The notes under the pieces: generated by a model
The model's input: the letters and a program-made list of their open reading frames with translations, nothing else
What the model was told of the DNA's origin: nothing
Database searches by the model: none
Shown: piece after piece, positions 51,570 through 60,980 of the stretch
Layout: the number at the start of each line of letters is the position of its first letter
Numbering within the stretch: position 1 is the first letter of the stretch
Position numbers and translations under genes: made by a program
NCBI RefSeq assembly: GCF_012935325.2
Contig: NZ_JABBYG020000011.1
Span: 1-64,000, forward strand
Direction: 5' to 3'
Length of the DNA: 64,000 nucleotides
Origin: Paenibacillus sp. PL91
GTDB taxonomy: Bacteria; Bacillota; Bacilli; Paenibacillales; Paenibacillaceae

Positions 51570-54500
51570 ATGAAGAAAATACGGAAGTGGGTTGCGATGC
51601 TGATTGTACCGATGCTCGCCTTCTCTGTTGTCATGCCCGTATCCACAAAAGCGGCAGCGGCGGACGAGCGAGGCCATTGGGCACAGGCAGCCATTGAGAG
51701 GTGGAAATCCAATGGCGTAGTGGGCGGCTATTTGGACGGCTCCTTCAGGCCTAACCAAAACGTGACGAGAGCTGAGTTTGTAACGATCGTTAACGCGGTG
51801 CTTGGTTATACAACGGGGTCAAACGAAGCGTTCTCGGATGTGGAACCGACTGCTTGGTATGCAAAGTCCATCTCGGCTGCACGCGCGGCTGGCTACTACA
51901 AGGGCAGCTCCAATAATAAAGCGAATCCGACGCAGCCGATCACCCGTCAGGATGCAGCTGCTCTTGTTGCTAGAGCTTTCCGGCTAAGCGGAAATGGCAG
52001 CGCTTCATTTACGGATGCTGATAAGGTTTCGGAATATGCCAGAGCAGGCGTGGATGCTCTGTCAGGCGTTCTCAGCGGCTATAAAGACGGCTCGTTCAGG
52101 CCTAGCGGGAATTTGACGCGAGCGGAGCTTGTGACAGTAATAGACAAGCTCATTAAAGAATATTATCCGAAGGCTGGGGCATTCGGAGGCTCGACTATCT
52201 CAGGCAACGTTGTAGTTCATGCAGCAAACGTTGTCTTAAAGGATGCAAAGATCGCCGGCAATCTTTATTTATCCGCAGGCATTGGCGATGGCGATGCGAA
52301 GCTCGATAACGTAACGGTAGCGGGCACGACGTACGTTTGGGGCGGAGGCTTAAATACGGTAGAAATCAATAACTCCGTACTAGGCGAAGTGCAAGTGAAT
52401 CGCCAGGCAGGACCGGTTCGCGTCCTGTTCAGCGGAACGGCATCGGCAAAGCATCTTACGGGGGGCAGCGAATTTACACTTGAGCTTGGTGAAGGCGCAC
52501 GGATTGAGGAGCTTACGCTCGGCAGTCAGGCAAAGGGTTCCGCAATTAAAGGCCAGGGTGATGTGAAGAAAGCTAATGTTGATGCGGACGGCGTAACCTT
52601 AAATGGCAGCGCGTTAAGCAGGGGAGCTATTGTAATTACGAATGGCGTACCAGCCACATCTGGCGCAAGCGGAGGGGCTAGCAGCGGCAGTGGCAGTGGT
52701 GGCAATGGTAACGGTGGAATTGGCGGCGACGATGGTGAAGGTGAAGTCGGAACGGAGCGGCGAGTGGAGAACTTCGTTGATTCGAATGCCACCGATTATA
52801 CGAAATCGCTGTTTGCTTATTTGGACGATGTGCGCGGCAAGCAAGTATTGTTCGGCCATCAGCATGCGACGACGGAGGGAATCTCTTTTACCGAAACGAC
52901 AGGCATTCAATCCGATGTTAAAAACTCGGTAGGCGATTATCCGGCTGTCTTTGGCTGGGATACGCTTAGCTTGGAGGGCAAGGAGAAGCCCGGCGTTTCA
53001 AACGATTTGGAACAAAGCAGAATCAATTTGGCTGCCAAAATGAAGGAAGCGCATAAACTCGGCGGCATCGTTACGCTCAGCGCGCATCTGCCTAACTTCG
53101 TGACAGGCGGAAGCTTTAACGATACGGGCGGCTCGGTCGTGCAGCATATTTTGCCGGGAGGCGACAAGCACACTGATTTGAACGCTTTTCTTGATCGCAT
53201 CGCTGCGCTTGCGAGCAACCTGAAGGATAACGACGGAAAGCTCATACCGATCTTGTTCCGTCCCTTCCATGAGCAAAACGGCGGCTGGTTCTGGTGGGGC
53301 GCCAAAACGACAACGACAAGCGAGTATGTGGGAATTTACCGGTACACGGTTGAGTACTTGCGCGACACCAAGGACGTTCATAACCTGCTGTACGTCTACT
53401 CGCCAAACGGTACCTTTGGCGGCAGCGAATCCAATTATTTAACGACCTATCCGGGCGATGACTACGTCGATGTGCTCGGCATGGATCAATATGATAATCA
53501 GCAAAATCCGGGCAGCGAATCCTTCCTTAGCAATCTCGTTGCGGATTTGGGGATGATTTCGAAGCTCGCCGATTCCAAAGGTAAAATAGCGACCTTCTCC
53601 GAATTCGGCTATAGTCCGCAAGGGATGCTTCAGCAGGGCAATGCGGATAAGGCTTGGTTTACGAAGCTGCTGAACGCAATCAAATCCGACCCAGACGCCA
53701 AGCGGATATCCTATATGCAGACATGGGCGAATTTCAGTACAAACGGCAATTTATTTGTTCCCTATCGCAATGCTCCGCTGCTTGGCGACCATGAATTGCT
53801 AGAGGATTTGGTCGCGTACTATGACGACCCGTATACCGCGTTCGCGAAAGAGGCGACGGGTGTGTATGGGAATCAGGTAAAGGCGGCGGTTGAGCAGCCA
53901 TTCCTGCATATTGCAAGTCCTGTTAGCCAGAGCACGGTAAAAGAAAATCAGACAATTGTTCGCGCTCGCGTGCTGAATGCGGCGCCATCTAAAGTCGTCT
54001 ATGTTGCGCAGGGCTTCTCGGTTGAAGTGCCAATGACCTTGGATGCAGACGGGTTCTACTCGGCAAACTGGATGCCTGCCGGCGAGCAAAACGGAAAGAC
54101 GGCTGATATTACCGTGAAGGTCTATAAGGAAAGCGGCGTTGCGCTTGAACAAACCGTTACGGTTTTTGTAAAAGCAGATGAAATCGCGCTGAAGACATAC
54201 ACGTTTGATACAGATGTTGCGGGTATTCAAAATAACGGTACTTGGCCATCGGCGATGGGCCTAACGGTTGGGCATGAGAGCTTTAACGGCAATGGCGCCC
54301 TTAAACTAAGCGTAACGGATGCAGTATATCAAGATACCTGGCAGGAGTTTAAGCTGGAGCTGGTTCAAGCGGCAAGCGAGGTTCCGCTCGCTATGGTGAA
54401 TCGTGTTGCGTTTGACGCTTGGATTCCGGCATCGGCAGGCTCGGAGACGGCAAGCGCAAGCCTGCGCGGCATTGTGCAGCTTCCGCCGGACTGGACGGAT

Positions 54501-55745
54501 GAAGGGAAATACGGCATGCTGACGACGGAAGAGAAGCTGACGGAGCTGCCGACCGTTACGGTGGATGGGGTGGATTATGTGAAATACTCTGCTTCCATAG
54601 ACCTGAATAACCCAAGCAAATCAACAGAAGCAACAAGCCTTGCGTTGTCGATTATCGGCAGCGGCTTGCAGCTTGACGGACCGATTTACGTCGATAATAT
54701 TGCACTCATAAACAGCTATTATGAGCCGCCGGTTATCCCTTCGTTAGTGGATCATTTTGAAGGATATCAAGGCGTGAACGCCGCACTGCAAGCGAAGTTT
54801 GTAAAAGCGGGCGGGGATACGGTTAATGTCAGCTTAGATGGCGTGCATGAGAGCGGCGGCTTATATGCAATGAAATTTGATTATACGCTCGCAGGCTCTG
54901 GTTATGGCGGCATTACGAAGTCGCTTGGCGGCGCGGACTGGTCTACGTTCAACAAGCTTAAATTCTGGCTAGTACCGGATGGACATAATCAGAAGCTGGT
55001 TATTCAACTGAAGGTGGACGGCGTTTCTTACGAGGCTTATCCATCGCTTGCGGGTACGGCTGGCGAATGGGTTACGATTCCTTTTAGTGAATTTGCGGTT
55101 GCGCCATGGGATACAGGCAATATCGGCAAGAAGCTAAATAAGGTCAGCTTGAAAAATGTGCAGGATTTCTCGATTTATGTAAATGCGGTGTCAGGCGCTA
55201 CACTTAGCAGCAGCTTGTACTTTGATGATATCGAAGCGATTAATGACGGTACGGGCGGTGTGCCAAATGGCGGCAGCGGACCGGGCAGCTCACCGGAGCA
55301 AGCCGGTGTACTATATGATTTTGAAAGCGAAGCTTCTGGCTTTATCGTAGAGGTTAACAATGCAAGCGCGACTGCGCCGGCCATTTCGACAGATGCGGCG
55401 ACGAAAGGCACGCACGCTTTGACTTCAACATTCAGCCTATCGGGATCAGGCTTTGAACTGACGAAGGCATCCGCGCTTGATCTATCGGCAGTCGGTTCGA
55501 TAAGCGTAAAGGTGAAGCTGTCTGCCGGGACGGCAAATGCGCGGTTGTATATGAAAACCGGCTCGAATTGGAGCTGGTACGATAGCGGTATGGCAGCAGT
55601 GGATTCGTCCGGATTCCAGACGCTTACTCTTTCACTTGGCGAGGTAGCGGGTCGTGATGCCGTGAAGTCTATCGGTATCAAAATCGAACCAACAAGCGGC
55701 AGCGGCACAGCGTCGGTATATGTGGACGAGATCACACTCAACTAG
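51570..55745 (+). CDS. SLH-anchored GH26 beta-mannanase, multidomain
   Basis: 1391 residues. Signal peptide (~1-30), three SLH repeats (~31-205), an unusual beta-helix-like spacer (~210-365), Gly/Ser linker, GH26 catalytic domain (~395-790) with acid/base E568 in RPFHEQNGGWFWWG and nucleophile E678 in ATFSEFGYS, an Ig-like segment, then CBM27- and CBM11-like modules and a third beta-sandwich carbohydrate-binding module. It would cut beta-1,4-mannan at the cell surface. AGGAGGG precedes the ATG; a terminator follows. SLH repeats are at the N-terminus, unlike the asparaginase. Confidence 0.93.
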   Translation: MKKIRKWVAMLIVPMLAFSVVMPVSTKAAAADERGHWAQAAIERWKSNGVVGGYLDGSFRPNQNVTRAEFVTIVNAVLGYTTGSNEAFSDVEPTAWYAKSISAARAAGYYKGSSNNKANPTQPITRQDAAALVARAFRLSGNGSASFTDADKVSEYARAGVDALSGVLSGYKDGSFRPSGNLTRAELVTVIDKLIKEYYPKAGAFGGSTISGNVVVHAANVVLKDAKIAGNLYLSAGIGDGDAKLDNVTVAGTTYVWGGGLNTVEINNSVLGEVQVNRQAGPVRVLFSGTASAKHLTGGSEFTLELGEGARIEELTLGSQAKGSAIKGQGDVKKANVDADGVTLNGSALSRGAIVITNGVPATSGASGGASSGSGSGGNGNGGIGGDDGEGEVGTERRVENFVDSNATDYTKSLFAYLDDVRGKQVLFGHQHATTEGISFTETTGIQSDVKNSVGDYPAVFGWDTLSLEGKEKPGVSNDLEQSRINLAAKMKEAHKLGGIVTLSAHLPNFVTGGSFNDTGGSVVQHILPGGDKHTDLNAFLDRIAALASNLKDNDGKLIPILFRPFHEQNGGWFWWGAKTTTTSEYVGIYRYTVEYLRDTKDVHNLLYVYSPNGTFGGSESNYLTTYPGDDYVDVLGMDQYDNQQNPGSESFLSNLVADLGMISKLADSKGKIATFSEFGYSPQGMLQQGNADKAWFTKLLNAIKSDPDAKRISYMQTWANFSTNGNLFVPYRNAPLLGDHELLEDLVAYYDDPYTAFAKEATGVYGNQVKAAVEQPFLHIASPVSQSTVKENQTIVRARVLNAAPSKVVYVAQGFSVEVPMTLDADGFYSANWMPAGEQNGKTADITVKVYKESGVALEQTVTVFVKADEIALKTYTFDTDVAGIQNNGTWPSAMGLTVGHESFNGNGALKLSVTDAVYQDTWQEFKLELVQAASEVPLAMVNRVAFDAWIPASAGSETASASLRGIVQLPPDWTDEGKYGMLTTEEKLTELPTVTVDGVDYVKYSASIDLNNPSKSTEATSLALSIIGSGLQLDGPIYVDNIALINSYYEPPVIPSLVDHFEGYQGVNAALQAKFVKAGGDTVNVSLDGVHESGGLYAMKFDYTLAGSGYGGITKSLGGADWSTFNKLKFWLVPDGHNQKLVIQLKVDGVSYEAYPSLAGTAGEWVTIPFSEFAVAPWDTGNIGKKLNKVSLKNVQDFSIYVNAVSGATLSSSLYFDDIEAINDGTGGVPNGGSGPGSSPEQAGVLYDFESEASGFIVEVNNASATAPAISTDAATKGTHALTSTFSLSGSGFELTKASALDLSAVGSISVKVKLSAGTANARLYMKTGSNWSWYDSGMAAVDSSGFQTLTLSLGEVAGRDAVKSIGIKIEPTSGSGTASVYVDEITLN

Positions 55746-55762
55746 AATAGCGAATAGACAAA

Positions 55763-55804
55763 GCCCCGGAAGAGACTGGCAAATGCCGTCTCGCCCGGGG
55801 CCTT
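55763..55804. terminator. Terminator-like hairpin after the mannanase gene
   Basis: GCCCCGG-GAGAC-GGCA pairs with TGCC-GTCTC-CCCGGGGC; GC-rich with only a short T run. Confidence 0.65.
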
Positions 55805-55827
55805 GAGCTGCCGCTATATAAAATCTC

Positions 55828-56184
55828 TTAGCACTTGCAAATCATCAGCATGTTCCCGTCTGGGTCTTTAAAATTAAACCAATGGCCATTCTCAATCTTT
55901 GTAACAAGCTCAACTCCAAGGTCTTTCATGAAATGGTAAGCCTTATCTATATCGTCCGTATTAAAATGGAAGGCAGGATTTCTAAGGTAAGAATCTGCAT
56001 TGTAAATTTTGCTATCTAAGACAAGGTTTAATCCGTTATTATCCAACGGTATACAGCATAGATGGCCTGCGATAATATCAAACGTAGGTTCAAGACCAAG
56101 AATGGAGCAATACCATTCCCGTGCTTTACTAATATCACCTACTGGGACGAAAATGGCTCCTACTTTACTCAAAATTTCACTCAT
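55828..56184 (-). CDS. VOC (glyoxalase/bleomycin-resistance-like) protein
   Basis: 118 residues of the vicinal oxygen chelate fold: VGAIFVPVGDISKAREWY at the start and HWFNFKDPDGNMLMIC at the end, with paired beta-alpha-beta modules. Substrate unknown. AGGAGTG before ATG 56184 sets the start; an in-frame ATG at 56220 is less likely. Confidence 0.84.
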   Translation of the reverse strand: MSEILSKVGAIFVPVGDISKAREWYCSILGLEPTFDIIAGHLCCIPLDNNGLNLVLDSKIYNADSYLRNPAFHFNTDDIDKAYHFMKDLGVELVTKIENGHWFNFKDPDGNMLMICKC

Positions 56185-56287
56185 ACTGTTCACTCCTATT
56201 TTTTTTATGGTGTTGGACAACGTAAAAAAATGGAACTGCGCTAATCCGTTTGACGTTTTCCGTCAGTTCAGTACCCAATAAGGTCTG

Positions 56288-56550
56288 TCAGTTAGAAAAT
56301 ATTTTTTTGAAGTAATAATGGTTACTCCCGGTCGGGGCTTCATTAAATATTGCAACTTCGACATAACCATTCATCAGATAAAATGCTGGAGCTTGGAAGC
56401 TGAAGGTATTAGCTTGGTATACGTACAACCTTTTTCTTTTGCAATGCGCTCAATTTGATTTAATAAGTGTGTCCCATATCCTAGTCCTCTTAGAGATTCC
56501 TCAATCCAAAGGATTTCTACTTCAATCCAATTCAATTTGTATTAACTATT
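56288..56550 (-). pseudogene. Decayed GNAT acetyltransferase
   Basis: On the minus strand one frame reads LNWIEVEILWIEESLRGLGYG, then THLLNQIERIAKEKGCTYTKL. A +1 frame continues it with NTFSFQAPAFYLMNGYVEVA and ends HYYFKKIFSN. Together they form the C-terminal two thirds of a GNAT protein, with the acetyl-CoA loop RGLGYGTHLL, broken by one frameshift and lacking the N-terminal ~50 residues. A remnant, not a working gene. Confidence 0.75.
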
Positions 56551-56637
56551 CGATAAGTCATTGTTGATTCCTTTTTCTGGGAATGCATTGAGCTAACCTG
56601 TCTATTAGCGGCTCAACCTGTAAGAGCGAGCCATGAC

Positions 56638-56678
56638 CAAAGCCTCGTCTCAAGCATTGAGGACGAGGCTCTTTGATT
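56638..56678 (-). terminator. Hairpin after ddl
   Basis: AGCCTCGTC and GACGAGGCT pair around CTCAATGCTTGA; only a short T run follows on the minus strand. Confidence 0.55.
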
Positions 56679-57592
56679 TATTTCTCTGATTTATTTCTTT
56701 CCTTAAGAGAGTATTCAATTATCAAATCCAACAGTTGACTGAATGATATCCCCGCAGCTTTGGCACTTTTGGGCAGGAGGCTATTTTTCGTCAAGCCTGG
56801 CAGTGTGTTCACTTCCATGACATAAGGAATTCCATCTTTAAGAATCATATCGATTCGGGCGTAAACGCTGCATTTCAATGTTTTATAACAGCCTAGCGCA
56901 GAAGCGCGGACTCGCTCAAAAATATCGGGAGGCAATTGGATCACTTGTTCATCAGCCCCGCCGTCGTCATACTTGGAAGAGTAATCAAAAAATTCGGATT
57001 TAGACCGAATAGAGATGATGGGAAGAAGTTTTCCATTTAATATCGAGCAGGTTATCTCTTCACCGCTAATATATTGTTCGATCAACACTTCATCATCCCA
57101 TTGAAAGGTTTCATGTACCTCAGGAATTAACGTTTCTTTGTTTTTTATCATTTTGATTCCTATGCTCGATCCGCCTGAATTTGGCTTCACAATAACCGGA
57201 TATCCCATTCGTTCGACGTCTCCGATAGATAATTCATCTGCGCTACTCAAATGAATCCAGTCAGGGGTAGGGATGCCTTCATGACGAAATAGTTTTTTGG
57301 AGATATTCTTATCCATGCTAAGGCTGCTCGATAAAACGCCGCACCCCGTATAAGGAACGCAAAGTGTTTCAAGTGCTCCTTGAATCGTTCCATCTTCACC
57401 ATACTTTCCATGAAGCGCAAGCAGTGCCACATCAATATTTTTCACTTTTTCAACGAGTTCATCTTTCGTATTGATTTCAATCGGATACAGCTCATATTTT
57501 TCTCTATCCAAATTAGCCATCATTTCTCTCCCAGTCATAAGGGATACCTCTCTTTCTGATGAAATACCCCCCATAATCACACCCACTCTCAT
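56678..57592 (-). CDS. ddl: D-alanine-D-alanine ligase
   Basis: 304-residue ATP-grasp enzyme joining two D-alanines for peptidoglycan precursors. MGGISSEREVSLMTG at the N-terminus, HGKYGEDGTIQG, GYPVIVKPNSGGSSIG with the ATP lysine, and MEVNTLPGLTKNSLLPKSA at the C-terminus are the Ddl signatures. The Tyr/Phe residue typical of D-Ala (not D-Lac) ligases is not assigned here. ATG 57592 overlaps the end of the regulator gene by 4 bases. The short VanA-unlike length (about 300) fits a housekeeping or stress Ddl. Confidence 0.93.
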   Translation of the reverse strand: MRVGVIMGGISSEREVSLMTGREMMANLDREKYELYPIEINTKDELVEKVKNIDVALLALHGKYGEDGTIQGALETLCVPYTGCGVLSSSLSMDKNISKKLFRHEGIPTPDWIHLSSADELSIGDVERMGYPVIVKPNSGGSSIGIKMIKNKETLIPEVHETFQWDDEVLIEQYISGEEITCSILNGKLLPIISIRSKSEFFDYSSKYDDGGADEQVIQLPPDIFERVRASALGCYKTLKCSVYARIDMILKDGIPYVMEVNTLPGLTKNSLLPKSAKAAGISFSQLLDLIIEYSLKERNKSEK

Positions 57593-59052
57593 AGCTGTGC
57601 CTCCTTCATCATTTGTTTAGCTGTATCACCTATGATTTGAATCCCTTTTATAATGTCCTCATCTGCGACTCGTGAGAAACCAAGACGCATAGTATGATGA
57701 CCTTTGTTATTCGTAAAAAAAATGTTGCCCGGTGTAAATATGACCCCTTTATGGCGACAGCGTTCTAACAGGACATTCGTATCCAAGTTAACGTCGAATT
57801 CAATAAACACGTGGAGTCCTCCGTCGCCCGAAAGCTGCTTTAACGGAATAAACGCTCTACAGCACCGAATGACTAATTCACATTTTCGTTTATATTCTGA
57901 TTTTGCTTTTTTTAAATATTTCTCGAAGTTGCCATTATGAAGATATTGATAGAGCAATGATTGATCTAGCGTGGAGGTATGAATGCTTCGCGCTCTCTTT
58001 ACGCTTTCCAGATAATAAACGAGCTCTTTTTCGGCCAAGACCCATCCAACCCGAAGGCCAGGGAAAAGGATTTTAGAAAAGCTGCCTATATAAATGACAC
58101 TGTTTCCATTACCGTTGCATGCAATTAACGGGGCAATGTGGGATCCTGAATACCGTAGCTCCTCGTTGAAACCGTCTTCTATAAGCGGGACTTGATATTT
58201 ATTCAACAGCTTGATAACTTCCATTCGTTTATGGGGAGACATCACAATGCCAGTTGGATTATGATAGGAAGGCACAAGGTAGGTTAAATCAAACGGTCGT
58301 TCTGACAATGCTCTCTCCAATTCCAAAAGACTGATTCCGTCTTGCTCCATCTCGATACCTGTAATATCAAATCCATGCATCTTAAAAATTTTAATCGCTG
58401 CATGATGAGTAGGATTTTCGCAAATGATACGCCCGCTTTTCTTGATTAAAGCCGACAAAATGATGTCTAACCCTTCTGTAAAACCGTTCGTAATCAGGAT
58501 CTCCTTACCCTCCAGATTAACCCCTTTATTCTCCATATAACGAAGCAAATATTCCATTAACGGTTTGTAGCCTTGCGCATATCCATAGTTTAAGATGATT
58601 TCACCCTCAATGGACATCCGATCTAAAAATGCTCGTTTGACATTATCGAGATCAAACAATTTTTCATCCGGTGCGATACTGGTAAAATTGATTTCCCCTT
58701 TATTCGAGCGTATCCCGTGCTTGATAAGATCCAGTTCTTCAGCAATCATCGCTTGATCGCTAATGTTTTGCTTCCAATTAAGCCGCCATGATTGTGTAGT
58801 TGCTGCCTCGCCCAATATTTGAGCAACAAAACTCCCTTTTCCTTTCTCTACATACACGAACCCTTCGTCTTTCAAATCAGCGTAAGCACTAACTACCGTA
58901 TTTCTGCTGACATTCAACAAAGAACTGAGTTCACGCGTGGACGGGAGTTTCTGATTTGCTTGCAATACACCTGCAGTAATTAAACGTTTCATGTATTCCT
59001 TTACCTGGGTATAGGCTGGGCGGTCATCCGTCAATTTGAATTCAGTAAACAT
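57589..59052 (-). CDS. ddlR: MocR/GabR-type regulator, DdlR-like
   Basis: About 487 residues. GntR winged helix (~1-75; DRPAYTQVKEYMKRLI, LPSTRELSSLLNVSRNTVVSAY) fused to a fold-type I aminotransferase domain (~100-485) with the PLP lysine in GSFSKILFPGLRVGW. ATG 59052 has AGGGGTGATTGG before it; an upstream ATG would add 70 unrelated residues. A MocR regulator next to and overlapping ddl matches DdlR, described in Brevibacillus as controlling ddl; here it shares the operon with its target, so it likely senses PLP/D-alanine. Confidence 0.88.
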   Translation of the reverse strand: MFTEFKLTDDRPAYTQVKEYMKRLITAGVLQANQKLPSTRELSSLLNVSRNTVVSAYADLKDEGFVYVEKGKGSFVAQILGEAATTQSWRLNWKQNISDQAMIAEELDLIKHGIRSNKGEINFTSIAPDEKLFDLDNVKRAFLDRMSIEGEIILNYGYAQGYKPLMEYLLRYMENKGVNLEGKEILITNGFTEGLDIILSALIKKSGRIICENPTHHAAIKIFKMHGFDITGIEMEQDGISLLELERALSERPFDLTYLVPSYHNPTGIVMSPHKRMEVIKLLNKYQVPLIEDGFNEELRYSGSHIAPLIACNGNGNSVIYIGSFSKILFPGLRVGWVLAEKELVYYLESVKRARSIHTSTLDQSLLYQYLHNGNFEKYLKKAKSEYKRKCELVIRCCRAFIPLKQLSGDGGLHVFIEFDVNLDTNVLLERCRHKGVIFTPGNIFFTNNKGHHTMRLGFSRVADEDIIKGIQIIGDTAKQMMKEAQL

Positions 59053-59339
59053 CCAATCACCCCTACAAATATAATGGCATACATTTAACAATAAAATAAG
59101 AACCACGTTGTGTGATTTTCTACCCAATTGTGGATATGTAGCTGCTAGCTGGAGAGGAATAGGTATCACGGTTCGGTGATACCAACCTGTCATCGTTTGC
59201 GGTCGTTCTACAGACGCTGAAATAACAAACGGATGAAAAATCATAACAAAAAGCCCAAGCACAGGGATCGCTCGGGCCTTTTGTTTTTTACGCTAATTCA
59301 CTTTTCGATTTTTCTTTATTAAATACATAATTAGGTATC
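59053..59339. other. Intergenic region between ddlR and the VOC gene
   Basis: About 290 bases. It includes a bidirectional terminator (59245-59290) and, next to ddlR, an AT-rich stretch with TATATT (59068-59073, minus strand) that may be a -10 element. No clear DdlR repeat was seen. Confidence 0.4.
59245..59290. terminator. Terminator downstream of the VOC gene at 59340
   Basis: AAAAAGCCC-AGC pairs with GCT-GGGCCTTTT, with T runs on both strands. Confidence 0.75.
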
Positions 59340-59735
59340 CTAAGATGCACCGAAAGCAATGCAGTAGCCATTATTATCACGGATGGTCACTTCACTCCAT
59401 CCTTCGGACCAATGAGGCCCATTGACGATTTCGACACCTTTGGATTGGAATGTTTCAAATAAGAGTTTCAGCTCTACTGGATTCGTATAGCAAAACACAT
59501 CAAAATATAGTCCGCCTTCAACGGACGAATTTGGCCGAACATCGCTTATATGTTTAGCCTCATGCAGAATAAATGTCACTGCTCCATGATTCATATGGAT
59601 ATGGCCGCCAATATTTTCTGCGATGAAGCCTATTGCTTCATAATAATTAATTGAGTCTTGTAGATTAGCAACTAGCAGAACAATAGACGATCCTTTCAAG
59701 TGAACTGAATTTGCATTAATAGATCCCATCTTCAT
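59340..59735 (-). CDS. VOC family protein
   Basis: 131 residues of the VOC fold (GSSIVLLVANLQDSINYYEAIGF at the start, WSEVTIRDNNGYCIAFG at the end). It lacks an obvious full metal triad, so role is unknown. TTAGGAGCGG before ATG 59735 sets the start. Followed by a bidirectional terminator. Confidence 0.83.
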   Translation of the reverse strand: MKMGSINANSVHLKGSSIVLLVANLQDSINYYEAIGFIAENIGGHIHMNHGAVTFILHEAKHISDVRPNSSVEGGLYFDVFCYTNPVELKLLFETFQSKGVEIVNGPHWSEGWSEVTIRDNNGYCIAFGAS

Positions 59736-60080
59736 ATCCGCTCCTAACTGCCTTTTGTTCGTTCGACTATCGATAACCGTTAGCGTAAAGCATCAGCAGC
59801 ATCTAAGGGGTCCTTCGCAATAAAATCTAACGCCTCTCCTTGCAATGACGAACGAAAGTCCTTGAACCTGTCCGGAATCCATCTAGTTCGTCATCAATCG
59901 TTCTATCGCAAAAATGGTATTTAATCCCATAATAGCAAACGGGTGTTCCGATGTAAATATCGATGTGCCTTCTTTTCCCGTTTTGCGTAACCAAATAGAT
60001 TCTCCTCAATATAATATAGATTATGAAGAAGTATATGAGGCTGGATAGAGTAGGAATACATCGTTTAAGGAGAGAGGCGT
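59736..60080. other. Intergenic region with one small possible gene
   Basis: About 345 bases between the VOC gene and a methyltransferase on opposite strands. It contains a possible 55-residue frame on the minus strand and, from about 60010, the leader of the methyltransferase. Confidence 0.45.
59827..59994 (-). CDS. Possible small hypothetical protein
   Basis: TTG start at 59994 with GAGGAGA 5 nt upstream. About 55 residues, LVTQNGKRRHIDIYIGTP continuing into CYYGIKYHFCDRTIDDELDG, with a protein-like mix of residues but no family recognised. It could extend to TTG 60009. Confidence 0.4.
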   Translation of the reverse strand: MVTQNGKRRHIDIYIGTPVCYYGIKYHFCDRTIDDELDGFRTGSRTFVRHCKERR

Positions 60081-60749
60081 ATGCGCAGAAGCAAAGGAAC
60101 AGGTGACCGGTACTGGCAGAACTGGGACAACCAAGATGTGGCGAAGAAAATCAACGAATTCTGGCTTCAGAGCGATGGAGAGGATAACTGGAGAGCCTTA
60201 CTCGTAGGTCATATACAAGAGTGCTTAGGGTATGGAGCCAACATAACGGAGATCGGCTGCGGCTCGGGACTGATCGGGGAGAAGCTGCTGCAGATGAATG
60301 TGGTCGGCAATGACTCTTATAAGGGCGGCGATATTTCGGAAAAAATGCTTATTCTCGCAAAGGATAGGCTGCCTGATGTGAAATTTTTCAATTGGGATAT
60401 CCTTAACTTAGATATCGACACCGATTCGCAGCCCAATGTCATTTGCATTCATGTCCTGCAGCATCTGCCAAGCTATAACGGCGCTTTGCCGGAATTAGTC
60501 CGCGTTGCCAAAGACAGTCTATATATTGCGTGCTGGTTCACCGAGTCGAATGAGGATAAGATTGACTTTTCCAAGCCGTCCAACGATTGGGAAGGACAGC
60601 GCTTCTACAATAATGTTTATTCGCTTCCCAAGTTTTTGAGTGAAGTTGAGGCTGCCGCGGTTCAATATGGAAAAGCGATTCAATCCATCAACGTGCACAA
60701 ATTCTCGTACCATGAGAATTACGCTATCCATATTTTGTTTGCCAATTGA
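60081..60749 (+). CDS. Class I SAM-dependent methyltransferase
   Basis: 222 residues. Motif I EIGCGSGLIGEKL, GGDISEKML, and IHVLQHLPSYN with a conserved post-motif pattern. AAGGAGAG before ATG 60081. Substrate unknown. Single gene with a terminator. Confidence 0.85.
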   Translation: MRRSKGTGDRYWQNWDNQDVAKKINEFWLQSDGEDNWRALLVGHIQECLGYGANITEIGCGSGLIGEKLLQMNVVGNDSYKGGDISEKMLILAKDRLPDVKFFNWDILNLDIDTDSQPNVICIHVLQHLPSYNGALPELVRVAKDSLYIACWFTESNEDKIDFSKPSNDWEGQRFYNNVYSLPKFLSEVEAAAVQYGKAIQSINVHKFSYHENYAIHILFAN

Positions 60750-60771
60750 AGGCATGCATCAACAATTAAAT

Positions 60772-60800
60772 TGACTCCTCCGCGCGGGCGGGAGGAGTCT
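60772..60800 (+). terminator. Terminator after the methyltransferase gene
   Basis: GACTCCTCCGC and GGGAGGAGTC form a GC-rich hairpin with a short TTC tail. Confidence 0.7.
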
Positions 60801-60980
60801 TCATCCTGCTAAAAGCTCATGCGGCCAAGACAAAGCCGAGATACGTCCAAGCCTGTATTTCCGAGCTTCGCATATTCCATTTCATTGTCCCTCGCTTTCA
60901 AATAGATATGATTTCCTTCGGATGTAGTTTACTCTTCGGAGTTAACTCCAAGTCAAGCGATTGCTAACGTACAGATGATG

